Below, in pieces: positions 7,376 to 17,057 of a stretch of 64,000 nt of DNA (within the stretch, counting starts at the first letter, position 1; the number at the start of each line of letters is the position of its first letter). A model generated the notes under the pieces. It saw nothing but the letters and a program-made list of their open reading frames with translations, had not been told where the DNA came from and did no database searches. The position numbers were made by a program, and so were the translations under genes. The stretch is from Dyadobacter alkalitolerans DSM 23607 (lineage in GTDB: Bacteria > Bacteroidota > Bacteroidia > Cytophagales > Spirosomataceae), in assembly GCF_000428845.1 (NCBI RefSeq), contig NZ_KE386806.1, forward strand, positions 128,185 through 192,184. The letters run 5' to 3'.

Positions 7376-9979
7376 TTATTCAGTAGCAAGCCGCTTGCCT
7401 TGCGCCTCAGTAATGAGTTGCAGATCAGCCGTTTCCTCGGTCACGTGTGCGTATGTTCCTTTGCCCGCCTGGCTAAGTTTTTTAAGTTTCTGACCTGTAT
7501 TGGCATGTCTGCCAAATGTAAAAATTGTTAAATAAAGGTCCTGCCGGGCATTTTGGCTGATCATTTCCATTACTTCGTCACTTACCGGGAATTCACCGTC
7601 GGTGGCCAGAATGATCCGGTTATTGCCGCCACGAATGTATTGTTTATTGGCCGTTTTGTAGGCCAGCTTAATCCCCTCATTGCCGTCGGTATCCCCATCC
7701 GATTGTAATAAATCGATCATCCGAGCGATTTCGGCAGATTTGGAGCCGGAAGTTGGTTTCAGGACAACGCGGGCTTTACCTGAATAAAGCACAATTGAAA
7801 TCTGGTCTTCGGGCCGTAACAATGTCAGGAGGGATTTGATGGAACGTTTCAAAAGCGGCATTTTGTAAGGCGAATTCATGGACGAAGACACATCCAGCAA
7901 AAGCACCATATTATTCGCTGCAAAGCCGTCCAGAGAGCGGGTAACAACATGCTCCGGAGCCATCGCTTTTGCCGGAACAATCGTATTGGATTGATCTTTT
8001 TTTGAATGATCCAATTTTGAAAAAACAAAAAGATCCGGCTGGTTAACCATTTTAAGCAAACCTCCTTTGGCCAATTCTACAAACTTGTTGTACTGATAAA
8101 CCAGCTCATTATTATAGAAATAGTAAAACGACTCGAAAGGATGTTGCGTCACTCCCGGCGAAACGTTCTTCACCTTTTGGGTCAATTCAGCAAAGCGCCC
8201 CGAATTCGCCGCCAGATCTTCGTAAGGAGAGTAGGGGCAAAGGCCATTGCTGCGGCCGTATCGCTGTAATCCATTCAAATTTTGATACTCGTCCTTGATC
8301 AGTTGCTGCATATGATCTTCGATCTTGGCCGTCGGAGGAATGTCTGCGGTTTCGTGTCTTAGCCATGCCTTTATGCCAAACAAAACATCCCGATCATCGT
8401 CCATGGCTGCCTGCAATGCCTTCCCGGCAACAATCCATGAACTTTTAGGGTCCGCATGCGGATACATTTCATAAATGCGGCGAACGTCATTATAAAGCTG
8501 TTCCTTCTTTTTGTCAAATGTGTCGAAAAGTGTAAGGTAGCGATCCAGAATCGCATCTGAACGCTGTAACTGGTCATTCAGATATTGCTTTTCGGTTGTA
8601 TAAGCGATCAGTTCTATGCTTAAACCGTCCATTTCTTTCAGCACATTCATGAGCACTTCTGTTTGTGTATTAATGGAAGCGCGGTAGGGCTCGGGAACGG
8701 CCTTACTGGCGGTGATCAGCAAGGCATATGCGGAGGTGGGAATTATAAATTTTTCGTGCGAATATTCCAGGCTGGCGCGCGAACTGCTCCTCACAGGATT
8801 GCGATAATACTCAGCGGAAGACTGATACTGGCGAAGCGTCAGTTGCAACAAATGCATCTGCCGCAGCGACTCATTCACAAATTCAATGTAATCATTCAAT
8901 GTCCGAAGCAATGGTGGAGGCGCAGGCTCGGTCGCCTTTTTGGTTTTAAAAGATAGGAAGGGCTTGTCTTCAAACGGAGCGGTGCCGGACGTGTTTTTAT
9001 CTTCTTTCAGCGCTTTTTCTTTTGCAAAGGCCGGGCTGAACGCCGGGTAATAAAGCAGCCTGCGTTTGGTTTGGCTGTAATTGACGAAAGACTTGTGAAA
9101 TGCCAGCAGATCCTGATTAAACTGGTTCATCAGCAGCACATAATAGCGATTTCCATGCTCGGCGGATTGCTTTGCCGCAAACGTGTAGTCATCAACGGCC
9201 CGGCCTTTTAATGATTGCATCGAGCTAATGGCCGCTTTGAATGCGATTAACATATCATCAGCCGGATACTCGAGCATGGGCAAGGTGTTATTAATGGTTT
9301 CGAGAAACTTTTCGTCGGCCAGCATGCTTTGCCGGATGGTTTCTACCGGCGAGTCGGCAGGTGTTTCTTCTTTTAAATGGTAGGGTAGTGAATCGAGTAA
9401 AGCACGTTGACTTAGGATCACTTGATGCATTGCTTCTTCCGTAAGCAAATAAGGGTCGGTAGCGGAGGAGGCTTGGTGCTTTCGGTAAATCTGCCGCACT
9501 TGGTTGTAAAGGGCATCTTTCTCCAGGCTGAACCGTTCAAACAACGGCTGGATTTTAGTTACATATTCATCGGATTGTTTGAGGTTATCTTTTTGATACG
9601 CTTTCAGGCGCACATGCGTTTCCAGCTCTTTGAAAGCAACGTCTATCTCATTAAGCAAATCCCAGATCACCCTTGCTTTTTTGTTCAGATGATCCATTTC
9701 CGCAGCTGGCAAGCCATTTACGGTCATTGCTTTTTTGAAATAATAATCTTCCAATGGTCCCGAAGAGGATAATCTCAGCTCCGAAACGGGCCTTTTGCTA
9801 TACCGGCTTACTGCGTCCTGATAGCCGGCCAGCATTTTAAAACGTGCGATGAGCGATTCGGACGATTTGTCCAGGAAGGTCACATAATGGTTCAGCGATT
9901 GGATGGGCGCTTCCGTTTGGGCGTGTGCGGCAGTGAATTTCATAACGAGAATGATCAGGAAAACATAGCAGTATCTCAT
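7376..9979 (-). CDS. secreted VWA-domain protein with duplicated N-terminal module
   Basis: 867 aa from the ATG at 9979, chosen because MRYCYVFLIILVMKFTAAHAQ is a good signal peptide; an upstream start at 10066 adds an unlikely leader. The C-terminal 170 residues are a von Willebrand A domain with MIDAS residues DVSSS (about 696), the Thr of SDGDTDGNEG and the Asp of LATDGEFP. Before it are two related modules of about 300 aa: EKDALYNQVRQIYRKH in the first matches KKEQLYNDVRRIYEMY in the second, and an HLKEETPADSP stretch matches RHETADIPPT. The modules match no family I know. A role in metal-dependent binding at the cell surface is plausible. Confidence 0.75.
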   Translation of the reverse strand: MRYCYVFLIILVMKFTAAHAQTEAPIQSLNHYVTFLDKSSESLIARFKMLAGYQDAVSRYSKRPVSELRLSSSGPLEDYYFKKAMTVNGLPAAEMDHLNKKARVIWDLLNEIDVAFKELETHVRLKAYQKDNLKQSDEYVTKIQPLFERFSLEKDALYNQVRQIYRKHQASSATDPYLLTEEAMHQVILSQRALLDSLPYHLKEETPADSPVETIRQSMLADEKFLETINNTLPMLEYPADDMLIAFKAAISSMQSLKGRAVDDYTFAAKQSAEHGNRYYVLLMNQFNQDLLAFHKSFVNYSQTKRRLLYYPAFSPAFAKEKALKEDKNTSGTAPFEDKPFLSFKTKKATEPAPPPLLRTLNDYIEFVNESLRQMHLLQLTLRQYQSSAEYYRNPVRSSSRASLEYSHEKFIIPTSAYALLITASKAVPEPYRASINTQTEVLMNVLKEMDGLSIELIAYTTEKQYLNDQLQRSDAILDRYLTLFDTFDKKKEQLYNDVRRIYEMYPHADPKSSWIVAGKALQAAMDDDRDVLFGIKAWLRHETADIPPTAKIEDHMQQLIKDEYQNLNGLQRYGRSNGLCPYSPYEDLAANSGRFAELTQKVKNVSPGVTQHPFESFYYFYNNELVYQYNKFVELAKGGLLKMVNQPDLFVFSKLDHSKKDQSNTIVPAKAMAPEHVVTRSLDGFAANNMVLLLDVSSSMNSPYKMPLLKRSIKSLLTLLRPEDQISIVLYSGKARVVLKPTSGSKSAEIARMIDLLQSDGDTDGNEGIKLAYKTANKQYIRGGNNRIILATDGEFPVSDEVMEMISQNARQDLYLTIFTFGRHANTGQKLKKLSQAGKGTYAHVTEETADLQLITEAQGKRLATE

Positions 9980-10055
9980 GCTGTATAATGTATGCAGTGT
10001 ATCGGTTGACAAGGCACGAATGTCGGAAAATTCATGTAAAAATGGCATCCCGGCT

Positions 10056-10114
10056 TTTGGATACAACCTTCCCTGATTTGGATACAGCCCGATTTTTAGT
10101 TTACGGTAGTTTTG
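10056..10114 (+). promoter_or_regulatory. AraC-type operator and promoter, cassette A
   Basis: TTTGGATACAAC (10056-10067) and TTTGGATACAGC (10077-10088) are direct repeats 21 bp apart. The -7 box TAGTTTTG (10107-10114) starts 27 bp after the GG of the second copy and ends 23 bases before the aldo/keto reductase ATG. The same geometry recurs at 53.4, 53.5 and 57.3 kb. Two direct half-sites two helical turns apart, next to the -33 region, is how AraC-family activators commonly bind. Confidence 0.7.
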
Positions 10115-10137
10115 TATTGTACTAAAAGCAAAAAAAG

Positions 10138-11145
10138 ATGAACATTAAAACAGTAAATTTAGGAAGCCAGGGCCTGGTAGTGCCCAATATAGGACTGGGT
10201 TGCATGGGCATGACGCAGATTGCAGGCGCTGATGTTTACGGGAAAGCAGACGAAGACGAGGCGATCAGAAGCATTCACCGCTCGCTGGAACTCGGCGGGA
10301 ATTTCCTGGACACAGCCGATCTTTACGGCCCGCTATTGAATGAACGGCTCATTGCAAAAGCGATTCAAGGCAATCGCGACAGTTACATTATCGCCACGAA
10401 ATTTGGTTTTGAAATTGATGATAATGAACAGCTTACCTGGAAATTCAATGGGAAGCCGGATTATGTCAGAAAAGCCGTTGAGCGTTCGTTGAAAAATCTG
10501 GGTACAGATTACATTGACCTGTATTACCTGCACCGCCTGGATCCTGATGTGCCCATCGAAGACACAGTTGGTGCTATGGCAGAGCTGGTTAAGGAAGGAA
10601 AAGTGGGTTATCTGGGTCTTTCAGAGGTTTCCTCCCAAACGCTTCGGAAAGCAAATGCTACGCATCCGATCACAGCATTGCAAACAGAATATTCTTTGTT
10701 TGAAAGAACGGTGGAAGAAGCCGGAATTTTGGATACTTTGCAGGAGTTAGGCATTGGTTTCGTAGCTTATTCGCCGCTGGGACGTGGATTTATTTCTGGT
10801 GAAAGGATCAAAAGCCCGGACGATTTCCCTGCCAATGATTTCAGACGTTCGATCCCGCGTTTTCAGGGAGAGCAATTTTACAAAAACCTCGAACTGGCCG
10901 ATGCGATCGAAAAGATGGCCCTGGAAAAAGGCGTTACCGCGTCGCAGCTTGCCATTGCATGGGTCATTGCAAAAGGACATCTGCCGATTCCGGGAACGAA
11001 GCGCGTGAAATATATTGAAGAGAACATTGCCGCCGCAAACATTGTATTAACAGAAGCGGAAGTGACAAACCTGGAAAGCATTGTGCCCTTGGGTGTTACA
11101 GGCGCACGTTACGACGAGGCCGGAATGGGCTGGATTGACGAATAA
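10138..11145 (+). CDS. aldo/keto reductase
   Basis: 335 aa forming the full AKR barrel. Catalytic residues visible are Asp58 and Tyr63 (NFLDTADLYG), Lys88 (ATKFG) and His132 (YYLHRLDP); the C-terminal NADPH site includes IPGTKRVKYIEEN. It resembles the AKR13-like YakC group, which reduces aldehydes and ketones with NADPH. An AraC regulator follows after three bases, so both are co-transcribed from the operator/promoter at 10056-10114. The physiological substrate is unknown; electrophile or aldehyde stress is a reasonable guess from such pairs. Confidence 0.93.
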   Translation: MNIKTVNLGSQGLVVPNIGLGCMGMTQIAGADVYGKADEDEAIRSIHRSLELGGNFLDTADLYGPLLNERLIAKAIQGNRDSYIIATKFGFEIDDNEQLTWKFNGKPDYVRKAVERSLKNLGTDYIDLYYLHRLDPDVPIEDTVGAMAELVKEGKVGYLGLSEVSSQTLRKANATHPITALQTEYSLFERTVEEAGILDTLQELGIGFVAYSPLGRGFISGERIKSPDDFPANDFRRSIPRFQGEQFYKNLELADAIEKMALEKGVTASQLAIAWVIAKGHLPIPGTKRVKYIEENIAAANIVLTEAEVTNLESIVPLGVTGARYDEAGMGWIDE

Positions 11146-11148
11146 TAT

Positions 11149-12060
11149 ATGAAAAAGCAAAGGAATAGTCCGCTGGTAATCAGCTCCATTGGGGAAATCC
11201 ATCGCATGTATGGCATTAAGGAAATCGAGCATCCGATGGTTAGCGTTGTGCGGTTTGACGAGATCTACAATTCTCCCATCGACCTCAGCGACGGTTGTGT
11301 GCTCGATTTCTACATGATTGCGGTGAAGAAGGACTTTCAGGGCAAGGTCCGTTACGGGCAGAGTTATTATGATTTTGACGAAGGCGTCTTGTCGTTTATT
11401 TCACCCGGCCAGCTTTGCTGGGAGGAGCGGAACGACAGGCCTTGCTCGGGGTTTATGCTGATGTTCCATGCCGATTTCCTGCTGGGTTATCCGCTTGCGA
11501 AGGAGATCAAAAATTATAAATACTTCTCCTATGCCGTTAATGAGGCGCTTTATTTATCCAAAAAAGAGGAGAATGTGATTTATAACATTCTGGAAAACAT
11601 TGAGCAGGAATACAAAGCCAACATTGATAATTTTAGCCAGCGCGTTATCATTTCGCAAATAGAAGTGCTGCTCAATTATGCCGATCGTTTCTATCACAGG
11701 CAGTTTATCACGCGCAAAGCCGCGCATAACGACATGCTCGTGAAGCTCGAAGAATTGCTGGACGAACATTTCAGCAACAACGCAAACCTGGCATTGCCGA
11801 CTGTGAAAGATGTGGCATTAAGACTGAATGTCTCGCCCGATTACCTGAGCGATATGCTGCGCACTTACACGGGACTTAATACGCAGCAACACATTCATAA
11901 TAAGCTTATTGAGAAGGCAAAAGGCATTTTGAGCACCACCAATCTTTCTATTGCGGAGATAGCCTATCAGCTGGGTTTCGAGCATCCGCAGTCTTTTAAC
12001 AAAATCTTCAAACGCAAAACGGCGCTTTCACCGCTGGAATTCAGGCAGTCATTCAACTGA
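11149..12060 (+). CDS. AraC-family regulator, cassette A
   Basis: 303 aa. The N-terminal half is a cupin-like sensor region (RYGQSYYDFDEGVLSFISPGQ), and the C-terminal 100 residues hold two helix-turn-helix motifs (VKDVALRLNVSPDYLSDML and IAEIAYQLGFEHPQSFNKIF). It is clearly paralogous to the proteins at 51612 and 54432, all sharing QxxIHxKLIEKAK between the helices. It lies three bases behind the aldo/keto reductase and probably controls that operon through the 21-bp-spaced half-sites upstream. A strong terminator follows. Confidence 0.92.
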   Translation: MKKQRNSPLVISSIGEIHRMYGIKEIEHPMVSVVRFDEIYNSPIDLSDGCVLDFYMIAVKKDFQGKVRYGQSYYDFDEGVLSFISPGQLCWEERNDRPCSGFMLMFHADFLLGYPLAKEIKNYKYFSYAVNEALYLSKKEENVIYNILENIEQEYKANIDNFSQRVIISQIEVLLNYADRFYHRQFITRKAAHNDMLVKLEELLDEHFSNNANLALPTVKDVALRLNVSPDYLSDMLRTYTGLNTQQHIHNKLIEKAKGILSTTNLSIAEIAYQLGFEHPQSFNKIFKRKTALSPLEFRQSFN

Positions 12061-12071
12061 TCCTCAATGCA

Positions 12072-12121
12072 ATGCCCGCACAGCCTGACTTTAGACGGTC
12101 GTTGTAAGGCTGTGCGGGCAT
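12072..12121 (+). terminator. terminator-like hairpin after AraC gene
   Basis: ATGCCCGCACAGCCT (12072-12086) pairs perfectly over 15 bp with the arm at 12107-12121, 20-base loop. There is no long T tract, only an AT-rich tail. Confidence 0.65.
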
Positions 12122-12202
12122 ATATTTATGCCCCTCAACGGTTAACTTATCTCCGCATTCTACTTTATAGATTATAAAATAATAATCCTAAATCCAGAAT
12201 GC

Positions 12203-13432
12203 ATGAGAAAGACCCGGATAGCCGCTGTATTTGGCTATATTTTATTCCTGTTCAGTACATTACCAATCCCTTCCCTTTACGCCCAGACAAGACCCGCAAC
12301 AGCCTTTACATTGAAAGACGGCGACCGGGTCGTATTCCTGGGCAGTTCCATTTTTGAAAACGATTTTCAGTATGGTTATCTGGAACTCGCCCTGACCACC
12401 CGTTTTGCAGATAAGGGCGTGACATTCAGGAACCTGGGCTGGACGGGCGACAATGTTTGGGGAGAGGGAAGAAGCACTTACACCAACCCGCCCACGCCTT
12501 ACGAACATTTGATGGAGGACATTACCAAGGCCCAGCCAACGGTTGTTTTCCTGGGTTACGGCGGCGTGGAAGCGCAGGAAGGACAAGCTGGCTTGCCACA
12601 TTTCAAGGAAGGTTTGAACAAGCTTCTGGACAAGATCGAAGCGCTTGGCGCACAGGCTATTTTGCTATCCACGATCCCGGTCGTTTCCAGCGACACCGCG
12701 CAACGCATCGGCCAGCGCAATGCAGATCTAGAATTGTATTCCAAAGCCATTTCGGAAGTAGCAGCGCAGCGCAAAAAGCAATTTATCGACATTTACAACC
12801 CGATCCTGAACGCCAGTAAAAAGGATTCTATCATTGAAAATACAGTGCATCTGAATGAGCTGGGTTATTACCATCTGGCCACAACACTTGAAAGAGCGCT
12901 GGGCCTGGATGCTGCAAAAGCCACAACGGCCGTTAACATCGCCAATGATAAAGCCGAAGTTTCCAATGGCCGCTCATTAATCCCGGATAGGAAGGGTGTT
13001 TTAGCCAGATTTGCGGTTGATGACAAATATCTGCCGTTGCCTTCACCCAAATCCGCTGACTGGATCACAGATAATGCCCGGACAGTGAGGATATCAGGTT
13101 TGAAAAAGGGCTATTATACATTGTTTTCAGAAAACGATCAGGTAGCGTCCGCATCAGCGAAGGATTGGGAAAAGGGTGTTGAAATAAAGCAAGGCCCTCA
13201 ATTTGCCAAGGTTGCTGAAATCCGTAATATGATACTGAAAAAGAACGAATTACACTTCTTTCAATATCGTCCTTTGAACCAAACTTACATCATTGGTTTC
13301 CGCCGTTACGAGCAGGGCCGTCACGTTAAAGGTCTCGAAGAGCAAAACATCCTGATCAAATGGCTCGAAGGCCAGATCATCCTCAACAGCGGGCCTAAGG
13401 AAGTGGTGTATGAGTTGAGAAAAATGGATTAG
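12203..13432 (+). CDS. secreted SGNH/GDSL-type hydrolase-like protein
   Basis: 409 aa with a signal peptide ending near LYAQ. The N-terminal 230 residues follow the SGNH fold: VVFLGSSIFEN (block I, Ser48 or Ser49) and NLGWTGDN (block II). Block III reads GYGGVEA and lacks the Asn of GxND, and the last block reads ENTVHLNELG, so His is present but the Asp of DxxH is not. It may have altered or weak catalysis. Such proteins commonly lie before PVC-type heme proteins, as here, and the two are probably co-expressed in carbohydrate processing outside the cytoplasm. Confidence 0.78.
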   Translation: MRKTRIAAVFGYILFLFSTLPIPSLYAQTRPATAFTLKDGDRVVFLGSSIFENDFQYGYLELALTTRFADKGVTFRNLGWTGDNVWGEGRSTYTNPPTPYEHLMEDITKAQPTVVFLGYGGVEAQEGQAGLPHFKEGLNKLLDKIEALGAQAILLSTIPVVSSDTAQRIGQRNADLELYSKAISEVAAQRKKQFIDIYNPILNASKKDSIIENTVHLNELGYYHLATTLERALGLDAAKATTAVNIANDKAEVSNGRSLIPDRKGVLARFAVDDKYLPLPSPKSADWITDNARTVRISGLKKGYYTLFSENDQVASASAKDWEKGVEIKQGPQFAKVAEIRNMILKKNELHFFQYRPLNQTYIIGFRRYEQGRHVKGLEEQNILIKWLEGQIILNSGPKEVVYELRKMD

Positions 13433-13452
13433 CCCTCGGCTCCGCTCGGGCT
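13431..13452. repeat. small hairpin, possible REP-like unit
   Basis: AGCCC (13431-13435) pairs with GGGCT (13448-13452) right at the stop codon of the GDSL gene. The core tccgctcgggctgaca resembles tccgctcagtctgaca in the hairpin at 62890-62926, hinting at one dispersed repeat family. Confidence 0.4.
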
Positions 13453-13511
13453 GACAAACTATTAGATATACTTACAAAGATATAAAGGCGGTGCTAGCTG
13501 CCTACAAAAAT

Positions 13512-16500
13512 ATGAAAGCAACCAAGTTACTATATGGAGCGACGCTTATGGCGACGATCCTGCTGACGAGCTCTTCCAATAAGGTTCAGAACATTAAAGA
13601 AGATCCTGATCCGGATGTTCAGAAAGAACTCGCTTCCTTCAAGGTTGCGGATGGCTTCGAGGTCACATTGTTTGCCTCCGACCCGATGGTGGCCAAGCCT
13701 ATTCAGATGAACTGGGACGCGGAAGGGCGCCTATGGGTGGTGAGCAGCACGGTTTACCCGCATTTGAAAACGGGCGAGTCTGCTAATGACAAGATTTTTG
13801 TTCTGGAAGATACGGACGGCGATGGAAAGGCTGACAAGTCAACTGTTTTTGCCGAAGGACTTATCCAGCCCACCGGAATTTTGCCGGGTGACGGCGGTGT
13901 ATATGTGGCCAATTCAACCGAGATCCTGCATTTTTCGGATACGGACGGCGATGGCAAAGCGGACAAGAAGCGCCGCGTGCTGAACGGTTTCGGAACGGGT
14001 GATACGCACCATTTAATCCACACATTCCGCTGGGGACCGGAAGGAAGGATGTATTTCAACCAGTCGATCTACATTTATAGCCACGTGGAAACGCCTTTTG
14101 GCATAAAACGTCTGGAAGGTGGCGGTGTATGGGCACTTAATACGCGTAACCTGGATATGGAAGTGTATGCAAGAGGCCTGGTTAACCCCTGGGGACTTCA
14201 ATTTGACCGTTGGGGACAATCGTTTCTCACGGATGGAGCAGGCGGTGAGGGCATTAACTACGGATTTCCGGGAGCAACATTCGTGACCGCGCCGGGCGCA
14301 GCACGCATCATGCGCGGCCTTAATCCGGGTCAGCCCAAACACAGTGGTCTGGATGTGGTTTCTGGAAAACATTTGCCCGACGCATGGCAAGGCAGAATGA
14401 TCACCAACGACTTCCGCGCCAACCGGATCAATAGCTTCAAACTCGAAGAACAAGGCGCAGGTTACGCTTCAAAACAGGCAGACGATCTTATGTGGACCGA
14501 CAATGTGGCGTTCCGTCCGGTGGATATCAATGTGGGTCCCGATGGCGCGATATACGTGGCCGACTGGTATAACCCGATCATCCAGCATGGAGAAGTGGAT
14601 TTTCACGACCCGCGCCGCGATCAGCAGCATGGCCGCATCTGGCGGATCGTCGCAAAAAACCGTCCGCTGGTTACCAAGCCGCAATTAACAAAAGCAAGCA
14701 CCACGGAGCTGCTGGAATCATTGAAATTACCCGAAGAATGGACACGCTTGCAGGCTAAGCAGGTTTTGAAGGCAAAAGGCGCCCAGGATGTGGTGCCGGC
14801 TTTGGAAAAATGGGTGCAAGGTTTGGATAAAAATGATGTGAATTACGAGCACAATCTGCTTGAAGCGCTTTGGGTTTATCAGACGCTCGAAACATTTAAC
14901 CAGCCGATTTTACTTGAATTGCTGAATGCAAAAAGTCATAATGCGCGTGCAGCAGCATTGCGTGCGTTGGAATTATGGTTTCCAAAAGTGCAGAATGTGC
15001 CTGCATTGCTTGCTAAGGCAGTAAAAGATGAACATGCACAGGTGAGAATGGAAGCTGTGATTGCGTTGCGCAAGACCAAAACGGCTGATGCCGCAAAAAA
15101 TGCATTATCTGTCCTGGACGGGCAAATGGATGAATTCCTGGATTTTGCATTGTGGCAAACGGTGAGAGAATTGGAGCCAATGTGGCTTGCTAAAATGAAA
15201 ACGGAACCGAATCTGTTGGGCGATGCCAAGAAAACGGCTTATGCACTGAAATCGGCAACAAGTCCCGAAGCTGCGTCGCTGCTGGTGCAGCTTTATCAAA
15301 AAGGCCAGGTTCCTGAGGAATATCAGAAAGATGTGCTCACCAGCATTGCAAGGCTGGGGCAGCCGTCTGACCTTAATATGCTGCTGGATCTTGCACTAAC
15401 CAGCAAGGATAAAAACGCTGCTGCCCAGCTGGCCGCATTGGAAGATGCTGCTGGCCAGCGGAATGTGAAACCTGGCAAATCACCCGAGCGAATCGCGGAA
15501 TTCATTGGTAACGACGACGAAGCCGTAAGCCTGAGCGCAATCCGGTTGATCGGTCTCTGGAAATTGACGCAACTGAACGAGCGCCTGACGGGCTTGATAC
15601 AGTCAGGCACGCCAAGTACGAAAAAGGCAGCATTGGCCTCATTAACAGCCATTGATAAGGAAAAGGCGACCAAACTAACGGTGAATATGACTGGTGCAAA
15701 GAATGCACCGGAAGTGCGTATGATCGCCGCCGCGCAATTGGCTAAACTGGATCCCAAAGAGGCAGCGCGCATTGGGTCAGAACTGATGCGGACATTGCCT
15801 GCCGATACCGATATGAGCGATCTTTTCATGGCATTTATCTCAACCAACTCCGGCGCAGCTGCATTAGCTGACGCCATAGCGGCCAAGAAAATCCCGGAAG
15901 CCACGGCCAAAGCCGGTCGTCGCCTTGTACAAACGCGCGCCGGATGGACGCGTCAGAACATCGATGAGATGCTCGCACTCAAAAAAGCACTGGAAGCCTC
16001 AGGCGGCTCAATGCCAACACAGAAAATGCCGCAGGACCTGAATGATGACCAAATCGCAGGCCTCGCCAAACTTGTAAGGGAAAAGGCAGATCCTGCAAAA
16101 GGGGAACAAATTTTTCGCAGGGCTGAGGCTAGCTGCACAACTTGCCATGCCATTGGTGGCGCAGGTGGTCTGATCGGGCCGGATTTGAGCAGCTTGGGAA
16201 CCAGCTCACCACCTGAAACCATTATCCGCTCCATTCTTTATCCAAATTTATCGATCAAAGAAGGTTATGACCTGAAACGTGTCGTGAAGAAAGATGGCTC
16301 TGAAATGTTGGGTTACCTGGCCAGCGACGGCGCATCGGAGGTGATTATACGTGACGTGACGGGTAAGGAGGTTTCCATTGCCAAGAGCCAGCTGCAAGTG
16401 ATGGAAAAAGTCCCGGGCTCCCTCATGCCCCCCGGCCTCACCGCCAGCCTCGACCAGACTGAATTCATCAATTTAGTCGGCTTCTTAACAAAAATGGGAG

Positions 16501-16970
16501 AATCCGGTGACTTCCGCGTGCCCAACACCAGGTTCGTAAGACGCTGGGAAAGTGTCACAGCTGATAAACAAACTGCCAACAGAATGAGCGAAGGTGCATT
16601 TACTGTAACAAAAAGCGCAAAAGTTATTTACGCACCCGTTTACAGCAAAGTCTCAGGAGAGTTGCCACTCGACGAAGTGCCCGTTGTGGAAACCACGGCC
16701 GGCAAATCATTCAGCGTTGTCCGTTTTGAAATTGAGGTCTTAACAAAAGGCAGCGTAACATTAACCTCAAACATCTCAAACGGAGTCACGGCCTATATCG
16801 CTAACAAACCCATCAAAATGTCAGGCGACAACATTACGACCAACCTAGCCCCGGGCATCCAGCAAGTTACGCTAGTCATCGACCGGAGCGCGGTAAAAGA
16901 CGGTGGTTTAAAAATAGCATTAAAAGACGCAGACGGCGGAGCACAGACGCGCTTGCGAATGGGGAAATGA
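13512..16970 (+). CDS. PVC-type heme-binding CxxCH protein with HEAT-like repeats
   Basis: 1152 aa from the ATG at 13512; a GTG seven codons earlier is possible. After an export signal comes a six-bladed propeller-like dehydrogenase domain (PTGILPGDGGVYVAN, DGDGKADK repeats, GPDGAIYVADWYNP), then a long alpha-helical HEAT-like region (about 400-830), and a cytochrome c domain with heme motif CTTCH near residue 875 and a late MPP (VPGSLMPPG) as a candidate Met ligand. A C-terminal beta domain of about 120 aa follows. The family is typical of Planctomycetes-Verrucomicrobia and Bacteroidota. A periplasmic oxidation of sugars passing electrons to the heme is the usual inference. Confidence 0.9.
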   Translation: MKATKLLYGATLMATILLTSSSNKVQNIKEDPDPDVQKELASFKVADGFEVTLFASDPMVAKPIQMNWDAEGRLWVVSSTVYPHLKTGESANDKIFVLEDTDGDGKADKSTVFAEGLIQPTGILPGDGGVYVANSTEILHFSDTDGDGKADKKRRVLNGFGTGDTHHLIHTFRWGPEGRMYFNQSIYIYSHVETPFGIKRLEGGGVWALNTRNLDMEVYARGLVNPWGLQFDRWGQSFLTDGAGGEGINYGFPGATFVTAPGAARIMRGLNPGQPKHSGLDVVSGKHLPDAWQGRMITNDFRANRINSFKLEEQGAGYASKQADDLMWTDNVAFRPVDINVGPDGAIYVADWYNPIIQHGEVDFHDPRRDQQHGRIWRIVAKNRPLVTKPQLTKASTTELLESLKLPEEWTRLQAKQVLKAKGAQDVVPALEKWVQGLDKNDVNYEHNLLEALWVYQTLETFNQPILLELLNAKSHNARAAALRALELWFPKVQNVPALLAKAVKDEHAQVRMEAVIALRKTKTADAAKNALSVLDGQMDEFLDFALWQTVRELEPMWLAKMKTEPNLLGDAKKTAYALKSATSPEAASLLVQLYQKGQVPEEYQKDVLTSIARLGQPSDLNMLLDLALTSKDKNAAAQLAALEDAAGQRNVKPGKSPERIAEFIGNDDEAVSLSAIRLIGLWKLTQLNERLTGLIQSGTPSTKKAALASLTAIDKEKATKLTVNMTGAKNAPEVRMIAAAQLAKLDPKEAARIGSELMRTLPADTDMSDLFMAFISTNSGAAALADAIAAKKIPEATAKAGRRLVQTRAGWTRQNIDEMLALKKALEASGGSMPTQKMPQDLNDDQIAGLAKLVREKADPAKGEQIFRRAEASCTTCHAIGGAGGLIGPDLSSLGTSSPPETIIRSILYPNLSIKEGYDLKRVVKKDGSEMLGYLASDGASEVIIRDVTGKEVSIAKSQLQVMEKVPGSLMPPGLTASLDQTEFINLVGFLTKMGESGDFRVPNTRFVRRWESVTADKQTANRMSEGAFTVTKSAKVIYAPVYSKVSGELPLDEVPVVETTAGKSFSVVRFEIEVLTKGSVTLTSNISNGVTAYIANKPIKMSGDNITTNLAPGIQQVTLVIDRSAVKDGGLKIALKDADGGAQTRLRMGK

Positions 16971-16993
16971 TAGGAAAGTGGTATTATTAATGC

Positions 16994-17026
16994 AAAAGCG
17001 ACCCTGGATGTTCAGGGTCGCTTTTT
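16994..17026. terminator. bidirectional rho-independent terminator
   Basis: AAAAGCGACCCTG (16994-17006) pairs with CAGGGTCGCTTTT (17013-17025), loop of six, T run on the plus side and A run on the other. It separates the heme protein from the convergent NmrA-like gene. Confidence 0.85.
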
Positions 17027-17057
17027 GTGTTACTGCTTCCAGGCGCTTTTGCAATTA

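Noticed and set aside
15323..15910. 195-codon open frame antisense inside the heme protein gene
   Set aside because: It lies opposite a well-supported coding sequence and its translation is a low-complexity Ala/Ser string; a mirror of codon bias.
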